A stretch of 22,447 nt of DNA, from NCBI GenBank assembly GCA_043748985.1, contig JAYVEG010000327.1, positions 1 to 22,447 of the forward strand. Direction: 5' to 3'. A program made the translations under genes and the position numbers. This document shows positions 1 to 6,365 of the stretch, piece after piece. The DNA comes from JBBROS01 sp043748985 (GTDB lineage Bacteria > Pseudomonadota > Alphaproteobacteria > Acetobacterales > Acetobacteraceae). Position 1 is the first letter of the stretch. The number at the start of each line of letters is the position of its first letter. The notes below the pieces were generated by a model, which saw only the letters and a program-made list of their open reading frames with translations, did no database searches and was not told the origin of the DNA.

Positions 1-1
1 C

Positions 2-331
2 GGCAACCGCTTCTGGGCCATCATCCGCGAGCTCCTCGCCCTCACCCTCCGCATCAAACCCGAAATCCTCTCCACCAACCCCGTCTTCCCCCCAACCCGC
101 GCCTGCACGCCCCGCCCGGGCCGCCCCGCCCGCATCCGCAACACCCGACCTCTGAACCTGACCCCCCGCCAACTCGCCAAGCGTCTGGCCTTCCTCCTCC
201 ACCAACTCGAATGTCTCGCCGCCGAAGCCAACGCCGCCCTCACCACCGCCTTCCACCACCACGCCAACATCATCCGGGCCATCGTCGGCTGCGACTGCCT
301 CCCACCCCAAACCTGGGAACGCGCCGGCTAA
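2..331 (+). CDS. C-terminal part of an unrecognised protein
   Basis: An open frame enters from the left edge and runs 109 codons to a TAA at 329-331; its start lies outside the window. The visible part begins GNRFWAIIRELL and ends CLPPQTWERAG. It has a proline/arginine-rich stretch at about residues 30-55, then a helix-prone segment with LTPRQLAKRLAFLLHQLE and a histidine triplet (FHHHANII). Nearly every codon ends in C, the same bias as in the CoA-transferase gene downstream, which supports coding in this frame. I do not recognise the family. An ATG at 211 in another frame gives only an arginine/proline-rich shadow. Confidence that it is coding is moderate. Confidence 0.55.
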   Translation, partial: GNRFWAIIRELLALTLRIKPEILSTNPVFPPTRACTPRPGRPARIRNTRPLNLTPRQLAKRLAFLLHQLECLAAEANAALTTAFHHHANIIRAIVGCDCLPPQTWERAG

Positions 332-517
332 CCAACCCCACCACCCGCGCTGCCACCGCCCCAACAGGGGCCGCACCCGCTGCCCCCTCTCCCTCGGATA
401 GCCAAAAGCACAAGCCTCTCCCCACAAAAGGCAGATCACGCCATCCCCCCAACCCCAACCTCAAGCCCAACCAAAGCCACCCTTGAACCCCCACCCCCCC
501 AAGCCTAGCCTCTCCCA
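332..517. other. C-rich intergenic spacer
   Basis: This 186-bp stretch is dominated by C runs on the plus strand. I see no convincing gene, hairpin with a T tract, or promoter pair in it. The start codon at 518 has no clear Shine-Dalgarno sequence, because the preceding bases are pyrimidine-rich. Confidence 0.5.
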
Positions 518-1720
518 ATGACCAAAACCCGCCCATTAGACGGCATTCGCGTCATAGAAATCGCCAGCTTCATCGCCGGCCCTTTCTGCACGGCCCAACT
601 CGCCGAATTCGGCGCCGAAGTCCTCAAGTTCGAACTCCCAGGCATCGGCGACCCCCTCCGCAAGTTCGGCACCCCATCCCCCGCCGGCGACAGCCTCGTC
701 TGGCTCAGCGAGTGCCGCAACAAGCAGGCCGCCACCCTCGACATCCGCACCCCCGAAGGTGCCGAAATCCTCAAGCGTCTCGTCAAGCAGGCCGATGTCC
801 TCGTCGAGAACTTCCAGCCCGGCACCCTCGAGAAATGGGGCCTCGGCTGGGAAACCCTCCGCGCCGAGAACCCCCGCCTCGTCATGGTCCGCATCAGCGG
901 CTACGGCCAGACCGGACCCTACAGCGCCCGCCCCGGCTTCGGCCGCATCGGCAACGCCTTCGGCGGCCTCTCCTTCCTCGCCGGCTACCCCGACCGAGCC
1001 CCCGTCACCCCAGGTTCCGCCACCATCCCCGACTACATGGCCGGCCTCTACGGCGCCCTCGGCGCCCTGCTCGCCCTTCGCGCCCGCGACACCACCGGTG
1101 AAGGCCAGGTCGTCGATATCGGCCTCTACGAACCCATCTTCCGCATCCTCGACGAACTCGCCGCCGCCTACCACCAGTCCGGAACCATCCGCCAACGCAT
1201 GGGACCCGGCACCGTCAACGTCGTCCCCCACAGCCACTACCCCACCAGCGATAATCGCTGGATCGCCATCGCCTGCACCAGCGACAAGATCTTCGCCCGC
1301 CTCGCCGACGCCATGGGCCGCCCCGACTTCGCCCTCCTGGACCACTGGGGTACCCTCGCCGCCCGCGAACGCGACCGCACCCAGGTCGACGCCAAGGTCG
1401 CCGCCTGGACCGCCGACCTCACCCGCGACGAAGCCATCGAAATATGCGCCCGCTTCGAGGTCCCCTGCGGCCCCGTCTACGCCATCGACGAGATCTTCAA
1501 CGACCCCCATTACGCCGCCCGCGGCAACATCGCCTACATCGAAGACCCCCGCGCCGGCCGGGTTGCGGTCCCCGCACCCGTCCCCACCCTCTCTGCTACA
1601 CCCGGCCGCATCGACCATCTCGGCCCCGCCCTCGGCGCCGACACCGACAGCATCTACGAACGCCTGCTCGGCCTCGACGCCGCCGAGCGTAACCGCCTGC
1701 GCGAGAAAGGAGTGATCTGA
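518..1720 (+). CDS. Class III CoA-transferase (CaiB/BaiF family)
   Basis: The 400-residue product has the usual length and layout of family III CoA-transferases, which move CoA between carboxylic acids through an aspartyl-CoA thioester intermediate in the cytosol. Visible family marks are the N-terminal LDGIRVIEIASFIAGP block, the GAEVLKFE segment near residue 33, LVENFQPGTLEKWGL at about 95-109, ISGYGQTGPYSARPGF at about 126-141, and PDYMAGLYGA at 171-180. D172 in the last block sits where formyl-CoA transferase has its catalytic aspartate (D169). Substrate cannot be assigned; formyl-, succinyl- and racemase-like members look alike at this level. The stop overlaps the ATG of the next gene (TGATG), so the two are probably translated together. 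Confidence 0.93.
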   Translation: MTKTRPLDGIRVIEIASFIAGPFCTAQLAEFGAEVLKFELPGIGDPLRKFGTPSPAGDSLVWLSECRNKQAATLDIRTPEGAEILKRLVKQADVLVENFQPGTLEKWGLGWETLRAENPRLVMVRISGYGQTGPYSARPGFGRIGNAFGGLSFLAGYPDRAPVTPGSATIPDYMAGLYGALGALLALRARDTTGEGQVVDIGLYEPIFRILDELAAAYHQSGTIRQRMGPGTVNVVPHSHYPTSDNRWIAIACTSDKIFARLADAMGRPDFALLDHWGTLAARERDRTQVDAKVAAWTADLTRDEAIEICARFEVPCGPVYAIDEIFNDPHYAARGNIAYIEDPRAGRVAVPAPVPTLSATPGRIDHLGPALGADTDSIYERLLGLDAAERNRLREKGVI

Positions 1721-1935
1721 TGTCAGCCACCACCTATATCCTGCTCAGCTGCGTGCTGACCTTCGGCGCCCCGCTGGCCATCGCCATCCACGAACTGATC
1801 GCGTTCCGCCGCCGCCCACCCGGCGAAGGCCCAGGTGGCCATCGCATCGATCCCGCGCCGCCCCCCCCCAAGCCCCTCCCTGACTGCCTGATCCCGAAAC
1901 CCTATATCCGGATCCGCGAGCTGGAAGACGCCTGA
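1720..1935 (+). CDS. Small single-pass membrane protein, function unknown
   Basis: A 71-residue protein whose ATG overlaps the TGA of the CoA-transferase by one base and is preceded by AAGGAG at 1707-1712, seven bases away, a strong sign of coupled translation. Residues 4-27 form one hydrophobic helix (TYILLSCVLTFGAPLAIAI). An arginine-rich stop-transfer patch (FRRRPPGEG) follows, and then a proline-rich tail ending IRIRELEDA. An N-terminal signal anchor with the tail in the cytoplasm is the simplest topology. No enzymatic motif is visible. Its link to the CoA-transferase is inferred only from the overlap. Confidence 0.7.
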   Translation: MSATTYILLSCVLTFGAPLAIAIHELIAFRRRPPGEGPGGHRIDPAPPPPKPLPDCLIPKPYIRIRELEDA

Positions 1936-1965
1936 CAACCCTTGCATTCCGCGGCAATAAGCTCA

Positions 1966-1980
1966 TGTTGCAGTGCAACA
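1966..1980. promoter_or_regulatory. 15-bp dyad upstream of the small ORF at 2021
   Basis: TGTTGCAGTGCAACA is a perfect palindrome, seven bases on each side of a central G. It lies about 40 bp before the start codon at 2021, where an operator would overlap a promoter. The TGC/GCA half-sites recall those of PHB-linked regulators such as PhaR, but that comparison is from memory and weak. Confidence 0.4.
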
Positions 1981-2020
1981 CGGAAACGTCCTGACATCCA
2001 TTTCCAGGAGATCAGGACCA

Positions 2021-2233
2021 ATGTCGACCTTCGATTCTGCCGGCAACGCAATGCTGCAACTTCACAACGCCAACCGTGGGCTGGCCTTTGCTATCGCTCG
2101 CGCCCTTGGTGCCGTCTTCTCCGCCCCCGCCATCCTCCCGCGCGACCACGCCTTCTCCGGCACGACGCTCCAGGAACTCGAACCCGGCCTCGCGCAGGAA
2201 GCCCGGCAGCCAGACTACTTCCGCAGCTTCTGA
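2021..2233 (+). CDS. Small hypothetical protein (70 aa)
   Basis: The start at 2021 is preferred over an upstream ATG in the same frame at 1973, because AGGAG at 2006-2010 sits ten bases before it and the upstream start would lie inside the dyad at 1966-1980. The product begins MSTFDSAGNAMLQLHNANRG, has a short hydrophobic middle (LAFAIARALGAVFSAPAIL) and ends QPDYFRSF. The middle segment is too short and mixed to call a sure membrane helix. I do not recognise the family. The gene has its own upstream region and looks monocistronic, since the next frame downstream is a decayed gene. Confidence 0.5.
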   Translation: MSTFDSAGNAMLQLHNANRGLAFAIARALGAVFSAPAILPRDHAFSGTTLQELEPGLAQEARQPDYFRSF

Positions 2234-2276
2234 CCGCAAGCAGGATCCAAGGCTTCGGCATGACATCGCGCGGGCC

Positions 2277-2292
2277 GTAACGATTTAGTTAC
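2277..2292. promoter_or_regulatory. Short inverted repeat GTAAC-N6-GTTAC
   Basis: Two 5-bp arms spaced by six bases (GATTTA) lie about 45 bp before the start of the decayed sensor gene at 2336. The AT-rich centre stands out in this GC-rich DNA, so it may be a relic of that gene's operator or promoter. Arms this short can occur by chance. Confidence 0.2.
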
Positions 2293-2335
2293 CAGATCCG
2301 GGCTTCACTCGGTTCCGCCCAGCGCAGGATGCCGA

Positions 2336-2760
2336 ATGAAGCCCCTACACCCGCCGAACCTGTCCCTGCGCGTACGCCTGCTTTTTCTCGTCGTCGCATG
2401 CAGCATGCCGATGCTTGGTTTCGAAGTCTGGCGCACAGCCGATGAACGGCACGAGGCGGTCGTGGCCGCCGAGCGCGAGACGTTACAACTCGCCCGCACC
2501 GTGGCGGAACGAGAGGACGACAGCCTCCACGAGGCGGACAACCTGCTGCGCGTCACGGTGCGGATGCAGGCGATCGCAACGGCAGGAAACGGCCAATGCC
2601 ACACACTCGTGCATGAAATCGTCGCCGAGCATCTCCGTCTCCGCGACATTACGGTCTTGCGGAAAGCCTCGGTGTCCAGGAGTTCTGGCTTCTCGCCGAT
2701 ACACTGAACCGTGCCGCCGGGCAGATCGCGCCAAGACCCTCGGGCGCAATCGCGCCGTCG
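2336..2760 (+). pseudogene. Decayed membrane-anchored sensor gene (kinase or cyclase N-terminus)
   Basis: The first frame (2336-2707, 123 codons) starts with an AGGA-preceded ATG and encodes a typical sensor N-terminus: LRVRLLFLVVACSMPMLGF as first membrane helix, then a helical periplasmic start with RETLQLARTVAERE. It loses family character after LRLRDITVL, around 2665. About 2671 another frame reads VQEFWLLADTLNRAAGQIA, which resembles the end of a HAMP linker (the usual LA-x-x-hydrophobic-N-R-M-A pattern), and then also degenerates. The most economical reading is a large internal deletion that joined the sensor domain to a HAMP remnant out of frame, with loss of the whole output domain. 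The 3' end runs into the tail of the convergent DUF1684 gene. The HAMP match is by eye. Confidence 0.5.
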
Positions 2761-2768
2761 CCGTCGGA

Positions 2769-3362
2769 TCAGGCCGGACCCTGCTCCCCAGCCCGGACCA
2801 TGGCAGGCAAACGATTGCCACGAGGAGAGAGCGGGCACACGTAGCGGACGGAGTAGGCACATGACGGGTTATAGGCGAAGTTGAAGTCCAAAACCGTGTG
2901 CCCGTCGATCGAGCCCAGGTCCGCGCTCTTGATCGTGTCCAGCAGGTATCGCCCACCGCCATACGTCTCCCGCCCGCTCGTCCCGTCGGCAAACGGCAGG
3001 AACACCCCGCCGCAATAGCCCTGCATCCAATACAGCGTCAGTTCCCCACCCAGCCGCTCCGCCAGACCAACGGTGCGGCCGAACGGGTTCAACCGGACCG
3101 AGCCATCCTGCCCGGCCGGCATCTCCAGCGCCTCCCCCCCGCTCGGCGCTATCTCCACCAGGAAGCGCAACGCCGGGTCATAATCGAAAAAGGGCAGGGA
3201 CCTGAACCCCGCTGTATCCTCGAGCGGCGTTTGCGGGTGCGTGCCATACAATGCATCCCGTACCGCCCGCCAATGCCGCCAGGCCGCAACCGGGTCCGGC
3301 TCGGACCGCACCTGCGCATACAAGTCGGCGACTTGCCGCCGCCAATCCCAAAGTGTCTGCAA
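2769..3362 (-). CDS. DUF1684 family protein
   Basis: A 197-residue protein with the full set of DUF1684 landmarks: FRSLPFFDYDPALRFLVEI at about 53-71, YCGGVFLPFADGTSGRETYGGGRYL at about 116-140 and LDFNFAYNPSCAYSVRYVCPL at about 158-178, ending NRLPAMVRAGEQ. The biochemical role of this family is not established to my knowledge. The start is a TTG at 3362, chosen because AGAGGA (complement of 3371-3376) lies eight bases upstream and the frame has no ATG that keeps the conserved N-terminus. It is the last gene of the chorismate mutase-hisC-tyrA run, 23 bp after the tyrA stop, so it is probably co-transcribed. No signal peptide is apparent. Confidence 0.87.
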   Translation of the reverse strand: MQTLWDWRRQVADLYAQVRSEPDPVAAWRHWRAVRDALYGTHPQTPLEDTAGFRSLPFFDYDPALRFLVEIAPSGGEALEMPAGQDGSVRLNPFGRTVGLAERLGGELTLYWMQGYCGGVFLPFADGTSGRETYGGGRYLLDTIKSADLGSIDGHTVLDFNFAYNPSCAYSVRYVCPLSPRGNRLPAMVRAGEQGPA

Positions 3363-3370
3363 GAAAACCG

Positions 3371-3376
3371 TCCTCT
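3371..3376 (-). promoter_or_regulatory. Ribosome binding site deciding a TTG start
   Basis: Read on the minus strand this is AGAGGA, eight bases before TTG at 3362-3360. It is the main reason for placing the DUF1684 start there. It overlaps the end of the tyrA frame region, consistent with coupled translation. Confidence 0.5.
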
Positions 3377-3385
3377 TCGACGCAA

Positions 3386-4288
3386 TCAGGCCTGGTTCAA
3401 CGCAATCAGCCCGCGCCGGATTGCCCGGCCACGTTCGATCTTATCCTCGATATAAGCCCCATCCCCCCATCGCACCGCACGCCCCATCGCCTGTGCATCC
3501 TCCGTGAAGCGCGCCAGCATCTCCAACAGCGCCTCGCGGTTGTTGAGGAAGATGTCCCGCCACATCACCGGGTCGCTCGCCGCGATGCGCGTGAAGTCTC
3601 GGAACCCGGCCGCCGCATACTTCAGCACCTCGCTCCGCGAAGCATCCGCCCCACCCTCCACCGAAAGGTCATCCGCCGTGCCGCAGATGGTGAAGGCCAG
3701 CAGATGCGGCAGATGGCTGACTATGGCCACGATCCGATCATGGTGCGCGGGATCCATGACGTCGATCTCGCTGCCGCATCGCCGCCACAGCTCGGCAACC
3801 TTCTCCACCGCGCCCAGGTCGCTGCCGGGCAGGGGGGTCAGCAGGGTCCACCGCCCCTGGAACAGCGTCGTGAACCCGCTGTCGGGCCCTGAATACTCGG
3901 TGCCCGCCATCGGATGCGCCGGCACGAAGTGCACGTCCGCCGGCATGTGCGGCGCCACGTCGCGGATCACCGACATCTTGGTGCTTCCCACATCCGTCAC
4001 GATGCAGCCCGGCGAAAGCGCAGGCCCGATCGCCGCCGCGATGTCCGGAAAGGCGCCGACCGGCGCGCACAGCATCACGCAATCCGCCCCCCGCACCGCC
4101 TCGGCCGGATCCAGCTCAACCCGGTCGGCAATCCCCAGCTCCATCACGTGGTCGAGCGTCTTTTGTGTTCGCGCGCTGACGACCAGCTCCCCCGCCAGGT
4201 CGCCACGTTGCTTGGCGATGCGCGCCACCGAACTTCCAATCAGCCCGACGCCGATCAGCACCAGGCGCCGGAACAAAGGTTCAGGCAC
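3386..4288 (-). CDS. tyrA: Prephenate/arogenate dehydrogenase family protein
   Basis: This 300-residue NAD(P)-dependent enzyme oxidatively decarboxylates prephenate (or arogenate) on the way to tyrosine. It shows the Rossmann motif GVGLIGSS at 13-20, VTDVGSTK at 97-104, the substrate loop AHPMAGTEYSG at 124-134 with H125 matching the family's catalytic histidine, and SHLPH at 191-195. The helical C-terminal dimerisation half has its usual GFRDFTRIAASDPVMWRDIF block. There is no fused chorismate mutase or ACT domain; the mutase is a separate gene upstream in the same operon. The start is GTG at 4288, overlapping the end of the aminotransferase gene by eight bases. Prephenate versus arogenate preference cannot be told from these motifs. 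Confidence 0.95.
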   Translation of the reverse strand: MPEPLFRRLVLIGVGLIGSSVARIAKQRGDLAGELVVSARTQKTLDHVMELGIADRVELDPAEAVRGADCVMLCAPVGAFPDIAAAIGPALSPGCIVTDVGSTKMSVIRDVAPHMPADVHFVPAHPMAGTEYSGPDSGFTTLFQGRWTLLTPLPGSDLGAVEKVAELWRRCGSEIDVMDPAHHDRIVAIVSHLPHLLAFTICGTADDLSVEGGADASRSEVLKYAAAGFRDFTRIAASDPVMWRDIFLNNREALLEMLARFTEDAQAMGRAVRWGDGAYIEDKIERGRAIRRGLIALNQA

Positions 4289-5357
4289 CCGCCAGCACCT
4301 CGGCCACCAGGCGAACTTCCTCTTCCGTCCCGATCGTGATCCGCAAGCAGTGCGGCAGCTCGTAAGAGCCCATCTTGCGGATCACGACACCCCGGGCTTT
4401 CAGCCGAACATCCGCAGCGTCGGCCCCCTCGGCCGTCGCGAAATCGACCAGCAGGAAGTTCCCCTCGCTCGGCCAGACCTTCAGCCCTGCACCCGTCAGC
4501 CGCCCGGCCAACCAGCCACGCCATTCCGTGTTGTGCGCCACACCAGCCTCAAGCCAGCCCGGCTCCTCCAAGGCGGCGATCGCAGCCGCCTGCGAGGCCA
4601 GGCCCACATTGAACGGCGCCCGCACCCGGTTCAGCACATCCACGACGTTCGCCGGCGCATAGCACCATCCGATGCGCGAGCCCCCAAGACCGAATATCTT
4701 GCTGAACGTCCGGGTCATGACCGTGTTGTCACCCGAATTCACGAGACCAACGCCCGGATCGTAGTCCGCCCGCGTGACATACTCCGCATAGGCAGCGTCC
4801 AGCACCAGCAGCACGTGCGGCGGCAGCCCGGCCCGCAGCCGGCGCACCGCCTCGCTCGGCAGGAAGCTGCCGGTCGGGTTGTTCGGGTTCGCCAGGAACA
4901 CCAGCCGCGTCGCCGGGCTCACCGCCGCCAGCATCGCGTCCACGTCCGCTGTCAGGTCCAACTCCGGCGTCTTCACGATCCGGCAGCCGGCATACATCCC
5001 GGCGATGCCATAGATGCTGAAGCCATGTCGGCTCATGATCAGCTCGGTCCCCTGGCCGCCATAGGCCAGACAAAGCTGATAGATCAGGTCGTCCGACCCG
5101 GCCCCGCAGACGATCCGAGCCGGGTCCAGCCCGAACTTGCGACCGATCGCCTGGCGCAGCGCAAACGCCCCCCCATCGGGGTAACGATGCTGCTCGCCGG
5201 CCAGCGCCTCCATGGCCCGCACCGCACCCGGCGGCACGCCGAATGCGCCCTCGTTGGACGACAGCTTGACCGTGCGGTTCTGCCCCAGCGCCTTGCTCTC
5301 GCCCCCGACATACGCCTCGATCTCCAGGATCTCCGGCCGGGGCTGTGGGCCCGTCAT
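4281..5357 (-). CDS. hisC: HisC-type PLP aminotransferase (probably aromatic)
   Basis: The 358-residue product belongs to the class I/II aminotransferases of histidinol-phosphate type. Marks are KLSSNEGAFGVP at 31-42, GAGSDDLI at 85-92, NPNNPTG at 157-163, the PLP aspartate in LDAAYAEY (D187), the Schiff-base lysine in TRTFSKIFGLGGSRIGW (K220) and the phosphate-binding arginine R228. HisC paralogues placed between a chorismate mutase and tyrA often act on aromatic keto acids as well as, or instead of, histidinol phosphate. The context here (overlaps of four bases with the mutase gene and eight with tyrA, no other his genes) supports an aromatic role. The hisC symbol describes the family, not proven function. 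Confidence 0.92.
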   Translation of the reverse strand: MTGPQPRPEILEIEAYVGGESKALGQNRTVKLSSNEGAFGVPPGAVRAMEALAGEQHRYPDGGAFALRQAIGRKFGLDPARIVCGAGSDDLIYQLCLAYGGQGTELIMSRHGFSIYGIAGMYAGCRIVKTPELDLTADVDAMLAAVSPATRLVFLANPNNPTGSFLPSEAVRRLRAGLPPHVLLVLDAAYAEYVTRADYDPGVGLVNSGDNTVMTRTFSKIFGLGGSRIGWCYAPANVVDVLNRVRAPFNVGLASQAAAIAALEEPGWLEAGVAHNTEWRGWLAGRLTGAGLKVWPSEGNFLLVDFATAEGADAADVRLKARGVVIRKMGSYELPHCLRITIGTEEEVRLVAEVLAGA

Positions 5358-6232
5358 GCCGCGTCTCCCACCGGCACGGCATACGCCCCCAGCACCACCG
5401 GCGCCCGCAACACCGACTTCAGCAGCTTCAGCCGCGGGTCGCCGTCGGACACGAAGCCCGCCACATCCACCAGCGCCTGCGCCACCGTGTCGCCGGCATC
5501 GCGGCGCAGGATCAACGGCCCGGCCAGGAAGCCCGCCGCCGCCAGCTCCGCACCCAGCCGCGCCCGGCTGGTCTCCAACGACAGCTCGAGTCCCAGCAAC
5601 GACCGGTCATCGCCGCTGGGGTCGGGTGCTGCAGCGCTGGCAACGAAGGCCTGAACCTGAGGCGCCCCCTCGGGCCGAGGCGCCCAGAACGGCAGCCGCG
5701 CCACCACGTGGATGCGGGGGTCGTCGCGGTGCATCAGCGCGGTCCACCACGCCTCGCGCCGCGTCTCATCCTCCCGCGGCAGCGGCAGCACGGCGGCCTG
5801 AGCCAGGCCATCGCTGATCTCGCGGATGGCCTGTGCCGGGCTGGGGTAATGGTGCACCGGAACCAGGGCGCCGAAATGCTCGCGCGCGGCGGCCAGATGT
5901 GCGGGCTCGTTCCCCGCATCGCACACCGCGATGCGCATCGGTCGCTGCACGGCCGTCATGCCGCCGATCAACTCGCGCCAAAGCCGCACCAGGCTGCCGG
6001 CCGGGAAGCCGCCGCGGTGGCGGGCCAGCAGTCGCCGGATGATCGCCGCCTCCCGTCCAGGGCGGAGCGGGGTGGAGCCCTTCACGCCCAGGGCGCCGAC
6101 CCGCGCCACCACCTCTGCCCGCCGCATCAGCGTGTCGTGCAGCGCGTTGTCCAGATGATCCAGTTCTGCCCGGAGCGCCAGAAGCTCGGCAGCGGCGTCG
6201 GACACGGCGGGGTGTTGCAGGGCGGACGACAT
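5354..6232 (-). CDS. Chorismate mutase (AroQ) fused to a prephenate-dehydratase-like/ACT-like region
   Basis: Translation from the ATG at 6232 gives 292 residues. Residues 14-95 are an AroQ chorismate mutase helix bundle: LRAELDHLDNALHDTLMRRAEVV at about 20-42 and the RPGREAAIIRRLL segment at 57-69, with R21, R60 and E61 at expected active-site places. Chorismate mutase converts chorismate to prephenate. From MRIAVCDAGNEP (99 on) the protein resembles a prephenate dehydratase in outline, with an ACT-like end (SLLGLELSLETSRARLG, then VDVAGFVSDGDPRLKLL and YAVPVG), but the catalytic TRF motif is not present; the corresponding stretch reads VQAFVAS. It is probably a mutase with a regulatory or vestigial tail. 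It is first in the operon and overlaps the aminotransferase gene by ATGA. Confidence 0.85.
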   Translation of the reverse strand: MSSALQHPAVSDAAAELLALRAELDHLDNALHDTLMRRAEVVARVGALGVKGSTPLRPGREAAIIRRLLARHRGGFPAGSLVRLWRELIGGMTAVQRPMRIAVCDAGNEPAHLAAAREHFGALVPVHHYPSPAQAIREISDGLAQAAVLPLPREDETRREAWWTALMHRDDPRIHVVARLPFWAPRPEGAPQVQAFVASAAAPDPSGDDRSLLGLELSLETSRARLGAELAAAGFLAGPLILRRDAGDTVAQALVDVAGFVSDGDPRLKLLKSVLRAPVVLGAYAVPVGDAA

Positions 6233-6365
6233 CGGGACGGGATCACCTGTGACGCTGGATTGCCGGCGGGCCGCCAATGAGTTTGCCGCCGCGACCGTCG
6301 TGAATAGCCGAACGGCCACCCCGTGCCTACCACCACACGCCGGCATGCGGTATGTCTGTGCGTCA
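6233..6365. promoter_or_regulatory. Divergent promoter region between the aromatic operon and metX
   Basis: This 133-bp spacer separates the minus-strand chorismate mutase start from the plus-strand metX start, so it must carry promoters for both operons. I could not assign -35/-10 pairs. I searched for SAM-II and SAM/SAH riboswitch-like cores before metX and saw none. An ATG at 6345, in frame with metX, could extend the protein by seven residues. Confidence 0.45.

Noticed and set aside
536..1618. 360-codon open frame on the minus strand opposite the CoA-transferase
   Set aside because: Its product is a Gly/Ala/Asp/Val-rich low-complexity translation typical of the antisense of a GC-rich gene, with no family motif. 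The plus-strand gene is certain.
2741..2757. GGCGC-AATC-GCGCC hairpin as terminator between the sensor remnant and DUF1684
   Set aside because: A 5-bp stem with no T tract, inside coding-like DNA; common by chance at this GC content.
3504..5654. 716-codon plus-strand frame
   Set aside because: It runs antisense through tyrA and hisC, both well-supported genes, and its translation is Arg/Pro/Ser/Ala-rich without domains.
6233..6365. Possible SAM-responsive riboswitch before metX
   Set aside because: I found neither a SAM-II-like core nor a SAM/SAH-type pseudoknot near the start codon. A covariance-model search would settle it.
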